The notes below the pieces were generated by a model that ran no database searches, was not told the DNA's origin, and saw only the letters and a program-made list of their open reading frames with translations. The position numbers and the translations under genes were made by a program. A stretch of 64,000 nucleotides of DNA from Monodelphis domestica (taxonomy: Eukaryota > Chordata > Mammalia > Didelphimorphia > Didelphidae): NCBI RefSeq assembly GCF_027887165.1, contig NC_077229.1, positions 349,638,416 to 349,702,415 on the forward strand, written 5' to 3'. Of the stretch, positions 23,300 through 34,252 are shown piece by piece; position 1 is the stretch's first letter; each line of letters opens with the position of its first letter.

Positions 23300-23575
23300 A
23301 ATTATGGTACATGAAGAAATTATGAGGAGATTAATCTAAAAAAACTTAGAAAGAACTATATGAGATAATGACGAATGGAAGTAGAACCAAGAGAACAGTA
23401 TTTACAGCTACCAATTTAATATTTTAATAAGAACTTATGAATATTCTTCTCCAGAGAATAAAGTGAGAAGTGGAAACACTAGTGACATAATCTATATATA
23501 ATTTTTTTTTGGCAGATGTTGTATAGAGGGGAAGGAGGGGCTAAGATTTCTGGAAATAAATTCTGTTAATAAAAT
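23300..23575 (+). mobile_element. Old LINE-1 3' tail
   Basis: TATGGTACATGAAGAAATTA, AGAAAGAACTATATGAGAT, GAAGTAGAACCAAGAGAAC and the closing GGAAATAAATTCTGTTAATAAA resemble the end of ORF2 and the 3' UTR of old L1s. Confidence 0.5.
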
Positions 23576-24237
23576 TTTTTAACATTTTATCTTTCTATCT
23601 CTATGTATACTTATAATTTCCTCACATGTGTGAAAAAACTGATTACTACTACAGAAAGACTTGCAAGCAAGTGCAAGCCATGGAACTTTGTAGATCTGTC
23701 AATCAGAAAATTCCAGAGAAGAATGTGGCCAGGGAGAAGGCAGTTTGAATAAGCTGTCACACAAACTGATTTTTCTCTCCTTCTTCCTTGAGACTCTGAG
23801 GAAGAAAGCTGACAGAGAGATTTCCTCTGTAGTTTCTGGTTATTGGCTTCAACTTGAAGCCTTGGGCTTTGCTCTAAAGATCTTTTCAAATTATTAACAA
23901 CATTCCCTTAAAGACAATTCAACTCTACTTTCTTGATATTGAATTTATAATAGATTAGGGAAACCCCAAATTCCCTCTACCCTTATTCCCCACTCCCTAC
24001 CCTTTCTTCATTTAAAATGAATCTTTTTCCAGTATTTTGAAGTGAAATTTGTCTATTGAAAGCTGCTATAATTTCCCATCTCTGAGTAACCATTAGGATC
24101 AACAGAAGGAAGCAGGAAGTGGGTGGGGGAGGAGAATTGAGAATTCAGTCTATCCTTGACCTTATTTTTTAGAGTCATTATTCTAAGCTTTTCTCTTTAC
24201 CTTAAATATCCTAGTAATTGAGCCTCCAATACACATG
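23576..24237. other. No gene; nothing recognised
   Basis: The minus-strand frame 23889-23611 (92 codons) has no domain or signal. Confidence 0.3.
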
Positions 24238-24486
24238 CCATTCAGTTGTTTTAAGTCATTATCTGACTTTGTGACCACATTTAGTTTTCTTGGCAAAGAT
24301 ATTGGAGATATTGCCATGTCCTTCTCCAGTTTATTTTACAGATGAGGAAACAGAGGCAGACAGGGTTAACTGACTTGTGCAGGGTCACAATGCTGATAAA
24401 TAACTGAGGCCAGATTTGAGCTCAGGAAGATGTCCTTCTGACTTCAGGCCTGGAACTCTATCCATTGTGCCACTTAGCCACCCAAC
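24238..24486 (+). mobile_element. Marsupial SINE with RTE (BovB-like) 3' end
   Basis: CATTCAGTTGTTTTAAGTCA, CTGACTTTGTGACCACATTT, TTCTTGGCAAAGATATTGGAG and CCATGTCCTTCTCCAG form the RTE-like part. CAGATGAGGAAACAGAGGCA, GGGTCACAATGCTGATAAAT and TCTATCCATTGTGCCACTTA form the SINE core. This composite is typical of marsupials. Confidence 0.85.
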
Positions 24487-25839
24487 AGATCAGTTACAGA
24501 AAGTCTTACCTTACATAAGTTGCAGTAAAGAATCTTCTTTCTTTTACTTTCTTTTACCCATAGCAAAAACTCATTGAATACGAGAGTAACAAAGCATTAT
24601 TTTCTGTATATTATTTAACAGAGAATGAATTACACTGGTACATGGATCAAAACTATAGGTCAACTGCTAGAAACAACTGCTAGAACTATTCCTAAAAGAA
24701 GTTTTTCCTCTAGAATTAACTTGTATAGTTGGCATGAAGCCTTCTCCATTGAGTGACCAATAGGGAATGGATTTCAAAATATAGTAGGTACTTCCAAACA
24801 GTCCAAGAGAAACAGAACATATTATAAGAATGGCAGTCTGAAAAGAGGAAGCACTGTTCCCCCTGGCCCTCCCCAAGGTTTTGGCTTCTCTTATTTTCTA
24901 AGTAACAAGTTTCTTATCTGCTTAGTTTCCATACGAACTCCATTAGATTGCTCTGTCACTAACATGGTACTTAGGCCATTATAAATGAAACCTTCTTAAA
25001 AGTGATTCCTAATGAATTTCAGTACTGCACAGGAGGATCAGGACCTAACCACAGAAATGGATAATGTCATTGACTAAGTGTTGAGTACAAGGCACTTAGT
25101 CAAAGGAATATATATTATATACCACCATAGTAATTACTACAATTCAAAGAATATTTCTATTTTTTACTAATAGCCCTTTAAGTACTAAAAATATCACAAA
25201 GTTCTTTTATAATATATATTTGTCTATAATCATTCCTGCCTCCTCCATGCCATTTTGAACGTCCTACCTGGAGGCCACAAAATTATGGTGCAAATCACCT
25301 CTTCACTTCCTATTTCCCACCTGTATCCCTTCTTTCTCTAAAATTATCACTAACAGCTAGATATTTGAGAGAGGAAATTATTCATTTACAATCACTCATC
25401 ATCACTCTAATCAAAGCTAACACAAGAATTAGTAAACAGTAATAAGTTATTCATTTTATAATCAAAAACTGTATTAAAAGGAAAATTTATGCTTTTTAGT
25501 TCTAAAATGTAAAATTATATATTTTATTAAATATTTCCCATTTATATTTTCACTTGGTTCTGTTACCTCTGGGAAATGTTGTGAGCCATGTGTAGCCCGT
25601 TGGCCCCAGATTTTACATCTCTAGGCAAAGCAAGTAGATGGGGAAATTTCCTTCATGAACTCTCCCTGTGTAGAAATTGAACTGCCTGAATATATGCTTT
25701 GAAAAAGAATTGGGATTGTAATGGTTCCTGGAAGGAGAGTTTTGTTTCTACTTGGTTCTAGAAAGGCACTTTTCATAGATCTCAGTAGAAGTTGTTAGAG
25801 GGGAAAAAATAAATAAAATCAACTCAAAACAGAATAAAA
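24487..25839. other. No gene; nothing firmly recognised
   Basis: 1.35 kb, AT-rich. Some of it (from about 25550) may be the upstream part of the retroviral 3' end that follows, but no env motif is visible. Confidence 0.3.
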
Positions 25840-26372
25840 GGTCTAATATGACCTTTCCCTATAACAAACTAAATTCTTCTCCAAAGGACTTGGTCTTTGT
25901 ATTTTAATTTAAAATCTAAGAATTTTTGATTTTTTGTTTAAGATTGTGCTTTTATAAAAATTCAAGATTTTGATTTTGTTCGAGAAAAGATCTTCAAGAA
26001 GGAAGCTTGAAACTTTTATATCCAGAGAATGAACTGTTGCAGAAAGATGCCGGAAAACCTACACTTCATCAAGAAGATCAAGATTGAACTTTGGATATGA
26101 TTGATTGAACTGAACTTTGATTGAACATTTATTGTAAATGTACACATTTATGCCAAAAGGGACTGCCCCTAATTTGGCTTTCTGACAATGCGCCTAGCAA
26201 AACATTGGTTTTGCTTTCTTTTCTTTTCTATTTCCTCCCTCACTATTCTAATTCCTCTTAGAAATTTGAATATCGTGTATATCTATAGTTAGAAGTGCAT
26301 TTAGGATTACAAATTGATTATGTTAAATGATCAATGGGGAGACTAGTCTCCCAATGATCATCACGGGGGGAT
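25840..26372 (+). mobile_element. Endogenous retrovirus 3' internal region with polypurine tract
   Basis: Sequence immediately upstream of an LTR start. It ends in the short purine tract CGGGGGGA (26363-26372) directly followed by TGTAAATC, exactly the arrangement of a retroviral polypurine tract and 3' LTR. No open env frame remains. Left boundary unknown. Confidence 0.55.
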
Positions 26373-26618
26373 TGTAAATCTTGAAATTTCTCAGACTTGT
26401 GAATGTTAAAAATTTCCACATTGAGGAATCCTCCATTGGAACAAATTCCCTACTGGGAAACATTCCCCATTTTGATGTGAGAACTCGCCAGGATCAGAAA
26501 TGGGAGGACCTCTATTCCACCCGTACTTAAGACTCTTTAGGGGAGAAAACTCCTTGCTAAACAATGAAAGTACTTGGACCCATGCTTATAATAAGGCAAG
26601 GAGTTTTCTCCCCTAAAG
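26373..26618 (+). mobile_element. Truncated gamma-type 3' LTR
   Basis: The first 220 bp agree closely with the LTR at 43758-45001 (TGTAAATCT, GGAACATTCCCCATTTTGA, GAACTCGCCAGGATCAGAAA, CCACCCGTACTTAAGACT). It then stops where other copies continue with the U3 repeats, and the last 23 bp are the exact reverse complement of an earlier part of the same LTR. Confidence 0.7.
26535..26618. repeat. Perfect 23-bp inverted repeat (fold-back)
   Basis: Arms 26535-26557 and 26596-26618 are exact reverse complements, 38-bp loop. The left arm belongs to the LTR; the right arm replaces the sequence seen there in other LTR copies. Confidence 0.95.
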
Positions 26619-26644
26619 CAGCTTATACTTGGATGATTACAACA

Positions 26645-26960
26645 GTCTCCTAACTGATCTTGCCTTTTATTTCTCTCCATGCCTGTCTGTCCAGTATAAC
26701 ACTGATATATTTAATTCACTAATTCTAATTCATATCACTCTCCTTCATGACCTCTATGTTCCAGCTAAATAGGTTTGCTTAGTATCCCTGAAATTCAGGT
26801 ACATTTCCCACCTTCATGCTTTTGAACAAGCTATCCCCATGCCTGAAAAGTACTTCCTCTTTACCTCCATCTCTTAGAATCCTTTCCTTCAATCTTCAAC
26901 TTGAGTCAACTCTTGGAGAAGTCTTTCCAGTTTAATAAATATTTACTGAAAAATCAAATT
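26645..26960 (+). mobile_element. LINE-2 fragment
   Basis: CAGTCTCCTAACTGATCTTG, GAACAAGCTATCCCCATGCC, CTTCCTCTTTACCTCCATCT and GGAGAAGTCTTTCCAG match the order of L2 sequence upstream of its 3' end. Confidence 0.6.
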
Positions 26961-27859
26961 ATGTGTTTTCTCTTTTAGGCTAGGTGTCAAACTATTATAT
27001 TCTGACCCTGTGGAGTCTTGGTCTATTTCCTCAAAAAATCACATATACTATCTATCATTAGATATAATGATATAATTACTGATATAATTGATATTGGTAT
27101 TGATATAATAAACATGTTAGAATACTATCTTCATTATACTATACAATTGTTCTATAACCTTATATCTATCACATAGCACAAAATTCTTTGCTTGATTGTT
27201 GATGCCTGTGATAAACTAATTCTGCCCTAATAATTCTTATTTCTCATTCCTTTCCAATGTGAGCTCTTTCAAGTAGACCTTCACATTCTCCACAGGACAG
27301 GGAAACTTTTACTTATTCCTTGTTTGCCAAGATCTTGTCTTTCTCCAAACCAAAAGGCAGGTGTCACAACTCTCAAGAAACCTTACAGACTTGCTATGAT
27401 GTTTGTCTTGAAGAAGATAAGAGTTTGGTGATGGGTTTATGAAAGAAGGAGAGCCTTTTTTCTTTTTTTTTTGATAGTATTATTATATTGACATGTTAGA
27501 GGAGTGCTATGTATATTATAAGCAGAGTAAATACAATTACCAAAAGCTTTCAAACAGGCTTACTGTTGTATAATCAATGTGTAAGAAGTGCTCCTCTCCC
27601 AAATCCATACCCCCTGGTTTGGAGCATATATATTCTGGTGTGCTCCCCAAATGGTGGAGAGACAGACTATAGTTTGGCTGAGGGGATAGAACTGGGCTGC
27701 ATTCAAAAGGCACTAAGTGAGTCTCCTGAATATTTCTCTTTTCTGACTGGCTGCTATTTAGGGTATAAAAACATGCCATAAGATCTGGATTGAGAAAGTT
27801 CCCAGGTTCTCCCTAATTTTTTTTTTTTTTTTGCATCTCAAGCAGCTATGGGTTCTCTA
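26961..27859. other. No gene; LTR-like sequence near the end
   Basis: AT-rich to 27500. From about 27490 to 27800 there is moderate GC with a promoter-like GGGTATAAAAACATG near 27760, which could be an old LTR; it has no second copy in the window. Confidence 0.3.
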
Positions 27860-28190
27860 TAAGAGAAACTATCTATAAAATTCTCCCCACCCCTCAATTT
27901 ACTGCTTTCCTCCTAATCTTGGCTACTTTCATTTTATTTGTACAACCCCTTTTAAATTTAATGTATTAGAACTTATCCATGTTTCATCTCATAAGGCTTT
28001 CTATGTCTTTTTTATTCATAATTCTCCTATCCATAAATCCCTATTCTTCTAATTTGCTTATAATAGCTCCCCTTTAATGTCTAGGTCATGTATTCATTTT
28101 GATCTTATGTTGGTAAATGATATAAAATATTGGTCTCTATCTGGTTTTTGCCAGACTGCTTTCCAGTTTCTAGCTAGCTATTATCTTCTA
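27860..28190 (-). mobile_element. Old LINE-1 ORF2 fragment
   Basis: Plus-strand CAATTTACTGCTTTCCTCCT, TTATTTGTACAACCCCTTTT and CCAGACTGCTTTCCAG align with 29281-29590 of L1 A but are far more diverged, so this is an older insertion that L1 A landed beside or in. Confidence 0.6.
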
Positions 28191-28563
28191 ATTTTCTTTT
28201 AAAAAAAATTAAATTAAATTAATTTATTTTTTTCAATTTCAAACATTATTCCTTGGTTACAAAAATAATTTTATATTCCTCCTTCCTTCTCCTCACCCCT
28301 CCCATAGCCGATGCACAGTTTCACTGGGTAACGCATGTGTTCTTGATCAGAACCCCTTTCCATGTTGTTGGTATTTGCACTAGGATGTTCATTTAGAGTC
28401 TACATCCCTAATCATATCCCCTTCGACCCATGCCATTAAGCAGTTGTTTTTCTTTAGTGTTTTTACTCCCACAGATTTTCCTCTGGATGTGGATAGTGTT
28501 TTTTTCTCCTGTAACCCTCTGGGTTGTTCAGTATCACTGCATTAACACCAATGGAGGAGTCCA

Positions 28564-31500
28564 TTACATTCGATTGTACCACAGTGCATTAGTCTCTGTG
28601 TACAATGTTCTCCTGGTTCTGCTCCTTTCACTGTGCATAACTTCCTGGAGGTTGTTCCAGTTCACATGGAATTCCTCCACTTTATTATTCCATTTGGCAG
28701 AATAGTATTCCATCACCAACATATACCACAATTTGTTCAGCCATTCCCCAATTGAAGGGCATCCCTTCATTTTCCAATATTTTGCTACCACAAGTAGCGC
28801 AGCTATGAATATTTTTGTACAAGTCTTTTTCTTATTATCTCTTTGGGGGTACAAAGGCAGCAGTGCTATGGCTGGATCAAAAGGCAGACAGTCATTTATC
28901 ACCCTTTGGGCATAGTCTAAATTGCCCTCCAGAATGGTTGGATCAATTCACAATTCCACCAGCAATGAATTAATATCTCCACTCAACATCCCCTCCAGCA
29001 TTAATTATTTTCCTTTGCTGTCATGTTAGCTAATGTTCTAGGTGTGAGGTGGTACCTTAGAGTTGTTTTGATTTGCATCTCTCTGATTAAAAGAGATTTA
29101 GAACACTTTTTCATGTGCTTATTAATGGTTCTGATTTCTTTAACTGAAAATTGCCTATTCATGTCCCTTGCCCATTTTTCAGTTGGAGAATGGATTGATT
29201 TTTTGTACAACTGGTCTAGCTCTTTATAAATTTGAGTAATTAGACCTTTGTCAGAGGTTTTTGTTATGAAGATTGTTTCCCAATTTGTTGCTTTCCTTCT
29301 GATTTTAGTTATATTGGTTTTGTTTGTACAAAACCTTTTTAATTTGATGTAATCAAAATTATTTATTTTGCATTTTGTAACTCTTTCTAAATCTTGCTTG
29401 GTTTTAAAATCTTTCCCTTCCCAATGGTTTGACATGTATACTATTCTGTGTTCACCTAATTTACTTATAGTTTCCTTCTTTATATTTGAGTCATTCACCG
29501 ATTCTGAGTTTATCTTGGTGTAGGGTGTGATGTGTTGATCCAAACCTAATCTCTCCAACACTGTCTTCCAATTTTCCCAGCAGTTTTTATCAAATAGTGG
29601 ATTTTTGTCCCAAAAGCTGGGGTCTTTGGGTTTGTCATAGACTGTCTTGCTGAGGTCATTTACCCCAAGTCTATTCCACTGATCCTCCTTTCTGTCTCTT
29701 AGCCAGTACCAAATTGTTTTGATGACCAGTGCTTTATAGTATAGTTTGAGATCTGGGACTGCAAGGCTACCTTCCTTTGTATTTTTTTTTCCATTATTTC
29801 CCTGGATATCCTTCATCCTTTGTTCTTCCAAATGAACTTTGTTATGGTTTTCTCTAATTCAGTAAAAAAGTTTTTTGGTAGTTCAATGGGTATGGCACTA
29901 AATAAGTAGATTAATTTGGATAGGATGGTCATTTTTATTATGTTAGCTCATCCCACCCATGAGCAATCAATGTTTTTCCAATTGTTTAGATCTAGTTTTA
30001 ATTGTGTGGAGAGTGTTTTGTAGTTGTGTTCACATAGTTCCTGTGTTTGTCTCAGCAGATAGATTCCTAAGTATTTTATATTGTATCAGGTGACTTTAAA
30101 TGGAATTTCTCTTTCTAATTTTTGCTGCTGAACTGGGTTTGAGATATATAGATATGCTGATGACTTATGCGGGTTTATTTTGTATCCTGCAACTTTGCTA
30201 AAGTTGTTGGTTATTTTGATTAGCTTTTTGGTTGATTACCTAGGATTCTTTATGTAAATCATCATATCATCCACAAAGAGTGACAGTTTGGTCTCCTCAT
30301 TGCCAATTTTAATACCTTCAATTTCTCTTTCTTATCTAATTGCTACTGCTAGTGTTTCTTGTACAATATTAAATAATAAAGGTGATAATGAGCATCCTTG
30401 CTTGACTCCTGATTTTATTGGGAAGGCTTCTAGTTTATCCCCATTGCAGATGATGTTTGCTGATGGTTTTAGGTATATACTGTTTATTATTTTTAGGAAA
30501 GGCCCTTCTATTCCTATACTTTCTAGTGTTTTCAATAGGAATGGGTGTTGTATTTTGTCAAAGGCATTTTCTGCATCTATTGAGATAATCATGTGATTTT
30601 TGTCGGTTTGCTTGTTTATATGGTCAATTATGTGGATGGTTTTCCTAATATTGAACCATCCTTGCATTCCTGGTATGAATCCTACCTGATCATAGTGAAT
30701 AACCCTTGTAATGACTTGATGGAGTCTTTTTGCTAGTATCCTATTTAAGAATTTTGCATCTATATTCATTAGGGAGATTGGCCTATAGTTTTCTTTCTCT
30801 GTTTTTAACCTGCCTGGCTTTGGGATCAGTACCATGTTTGTGTCGTAAAAAGATTTTGGTAGAACCCCTTCTTGGCTTATTCTGTCAAATAGTTTGTATA
30901 ATATTGGGGTTAACTGTTCTTTGAATATTTGATAGAATTCATTTGTGAATCCGTCTGGACCTGGGGATTTTTTCTTAGGGAGTTCTTTGATGGCTTGTTC
31001 AATTTCTTTTTCTGATATGGGGGTGTTTAGGTAATTTATTTCTCCTTCTTTTAGTCTAGGCAATTTATATTTTTGTAAGTATTCATCCATATCACTTAGA
31101 TTGCCATATTTGTTGCCATATAATTGGCATAGTAGTTTTTAATGATTGCCTTGATTTCCTCTTCATTAGAGGTGAGGTCTCCCTTTTCATCTTGGATCAT
31201 GTCAATTTGGCTTTTTTCTTTACTTTTTTAAATTAGACTGACTAGTACTTTGTCTATTTTATTTGTTTTTTTCAAAGTACCAGCTTCTAGTCTTATTTAT
31301 TAAATCAATAGTTCTTTGACTTTCAATTTTATTAATTTCTCCTTTGATTTTTAGGATTTCTAATTTAGTCTTCATCTGAGGATTTTTAATTTGTTCACTT
31401 TCTTGTTTTTTAATTTGCATGCCCAATTCATTGACCTCTGCCCTTGTTAATTTGTTTATATATGAACTCAAGGATATAAATTTCCCCCTGAGTACTGCTT

Positions 31501-32371
31501 TGACTGCATCCCATACGTTTTGAAAGGATGTCTCACCATTGTCATTTTCTTCAATGAAGTTATTAATTGTTTCTAAGATTTGTTCTTTAACTAGCCAGTT
31601 TTGGAGAATCATATTGTTTAATTTCCAATTAATTTTTGATTTATCTCTCCATGTACCCTTACTAATTATTATTTTTATTGCATTGTGGTTTGAGAAGGTT
31701 GCATTTATTATTTCTGCCCTTTTGCACTTGTTTGCAATGATTTTGTGCCCTAATACATGGTCAATTTTTGTGAATGTACCATGTGCTGCTGAAAAGAAGG
31801 TGTATTCCTTTTTGTCCCTATTTATTTTTCTCCATATGTCTACTAAATCTAATTTTTCTAAGATTTCATTTGCTTCTCTCACCTTTTTCTTATTTATTTT
31901 TTGATCTGATTTATCTAGTTCAGATAGGGGAAGGTTCACATCTCCCACTAGTATAGTTTTTCTATCTTTTTCATCCTTGAGCTCCTCTAGTTTCTCCTTT
32001 AGAAATTTGGATGCTTTGCCATTTGGTGCATACATATTGAGTACAGATATTTCCTCATTGTCTATACTGCCTTTTATCAGGATGTAATTACCTTCCCTAT
32101 GTCTTTTAACAAGATTTATTTTTACTTTGGATTTGTCCGATATCATGATTGCTACGCCTGCCTTCTTTTTATCAGTTGATGCCCAATAGATTTGGCTCCA
32201 TCCTCTTACTTTCAACCTATGTGTATCTACCTTCCTCATGTGTTTTTCTTGCAGACAGCATATGGTAGGGTTTTAGATTCTAATCCACTCTGCTATTCAC
32301 TTGCATTTTATGGGTAAGTTCATTCCATTCACATTCAGAGTTATGATTACTAGCTGTGTATTTCCCAGCAT
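28564..32371 (-). pseudogene. L1 A ORF2 (endonuclease and reverse transcriptase), broken
   Basis: The start ATG is at 32371-32369 (MLGNTQLVIITLNVNG). Open segments: 32239-31259 (endonuclease), 31090-30332 (fingers and palm of the reverse transcriptase, with [12 protein letters not shown]), 29831-29001 and 28902-28564 (C-terminal domain). The FVDD catalytic box is intact near 30270. In the endonuclease, GDVNLPL keeps the Asp and Asn, but the usual S-D-H near the domain end reads S-N-H, a loss of a catalytic Asp. At least four breaks separate the segments. Confidence 0.85.
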
Positions 32372-32854
32372 TTTGATTTCTACTCCTGGTCCTGCATTTT
32401 CTTCATTCACTGTTTCCTTCTACACCAATGTTTGTTTATAGTCAGTCCCCCTAGTTCCCCTCCCCACCTTATTTTACTTCCCTTTCTACCCCCCTTCCTT
32501 TTTATTCCTTCCCTTATTTTCCCTTGTAGTCTTTTAAAAATCCCCCCCCATCTCCCTCCCTTGTACTGCTTCCCTCCCCTCTAGTCTGCTTTTTACCCTT
32601 CTATTCCCCTGTAGGGCACAAATCGATTCTCTTCCCCAATGGATTGGATTGTTCTTCCCTCTTTGGGTCAGTTTCAAAGTACGTAAGAGTTGAGTATTTC
32701 CTATCTCCAACCTCTTTACCCTTCCAGTGTATTGATGTTCTCCCCCCTCCCACTATGAGCTTCGTTGTGACATATAAATTTACCCCCATTTGTTTCTTTT
32801 CCCATTTCTTTTAGTATTAACCTCTTTTTTTTTTGTTTTTAGCTTTGGTCATAT

Positions 32855-32930
32855 ATATATATATATACATATATATATACACACACAAACACATATGTAT
32901 ATGTATTTATGAATGAATATATCTATATAA
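32855..32930. repeat. (TA)n and CA-rich microsatellite in L1 A spacer
   Basis: ATATAT runs followed by ACACACAAACACATATGTATATG, located between ORF1 and ORF2. Confidence 0.9.
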
Positions 32931-33063
32931 CTATTTATGTCTTGTCCTTTCATCGTATACAGTTTGTCACTGTTCCCTCTAAGTAATTCTTCTAGCTGCC
33001 CAGGTGATAGCAACAGTTTTTTAGTTACCAATGACCTCTTTTCTTATAGGGATACATATCATT

Positions 33064-34252
33064 TTAACTTACTGAGTCTCTTAAAAAATTTTTGTAGTTG
33101 TTTTGTTTTGTTTTGTTTTCCCCCCCTTTTAAATTACCTTTTGATGATTCTCTTGAGTTCTGTGCTTGGACATCAAATTTTCTGTTCAGGTCTGGTCTTT
33201 TATTTATGAATGCTTGGAATTCTTCTGTTGTGTTGATTGACCATACTTTCCCCTGTAAGAATATAGTCAGTTTTGATGGGTATTTTATTCTTGGTTGTAG
33301 ACCTAATTCCCTTGCTTTCTGGAATATTGTATTCCATGCCTTTTGGTCCTTCAGTATGGATGCAGCCAGATCCTGTGTTAACCTCACCATGTTTTCATGG
33401 TATCTGAATGGCTTCTTTTTGGCAGCTTGTAATATCTTTTCTTTGATCTGATAGTTTTTGAATTTGGTTACAACATTTCTTGGTGTTGTCAGTTGGGGAT
33501 TAAATACAGGGGGTGATCTGTGGATTTTTTCAATCTCCACTTTCCCCTCTTGTTCTAGGATATTGGGACAGTTATCCTGAATAATTTCCTCTAGTATTAT
33601 GTCCAGGCTTTTTCTTTTGTCGTGGTCTTCTGGTAGTCCAATGATTCTTAAATTGTCTCTTCTTGAACGATTTTCTAAATCGTCTGTTTTGTGAATGAGA
33701 TGCTTCACATTTTCCTCATTTTTTTCACTTTTTGTTTTGTTTTATAGTGTCCTGCTTCCTTGTGAGGTCACTTAATTCCAGTTGTTGTATTCTGGTTCTT
33801 AAAGATTGGATTTCATCTCTGGCTTTTTGGTCATCCTTTTCCTTCTGGTCTGATTTTCTTTGAAGACCATCTTTCATCCTCTTTACCTTGTCTTTCATTT
33901 CCTTTACCTCATCTTTCATCTCCTTTGCCTCATTTTCCAGGTGGTTGATTTTGGATTTCAAGACACTATTTTCTCATTTTAGTTCAAGTGCCTCTGTTTC
34001 CGGATGACTTATCTTAATTTTTAAGTTCTTTTCCCAATTGTCTTCAGCCTCTCATAATTGTGTTTTGAGTTCTTCCACAGCCTGTATCAAATTCACTGGG
34101 ATTTCTGGTTTATCGTTTGCTTATCTCTCCCCCTCTGTTCAATTTGCTGAGTAGAAGCTGTCTATTGTAGTTTCTTTCTTCTTTTCCTGTTGTTTGCTCA
34201 AATTCACCCCTTCTTTACTCCCTGTATTTGTCTGTGCTCTTGTTCCTCTCAT
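33064..34252 (-). pseudogene. L1 A ORF1 (RNA-binding chaperone), broken
   Basis: Starts ATG at 34252 (MRGTRAQTNTGSKEGVNL) and meets a stop after 37 codons. A coiled coil made of KEMKDEVKEMKDKVKRMKDG-type heptads lies at 33961-33725. The RRM and C-terminal domains (NRSRRDNLRIIGLPE, TPRNVVTKFKNYQIKEKIL, ARELGLQPRIKYPSKLTIF) lie at 33708-33064. Order and length fit L1 ORF1p. Confidence 0.85.

Noticed and set aside
23611..23889. 92-codon minus-strand frame
   Set aside because: No domain, no splice context, composition like the surrounding DNA.
28430..28705. Plus-strand hydrophobic frames over the L1 elements (also 30288-30596, 31539-31904, 36987-37373)
   Set aside because: Antisense shadows of L1 ORF2 and ORF1; hydrophobic because the L1 sense strand is A-rich.
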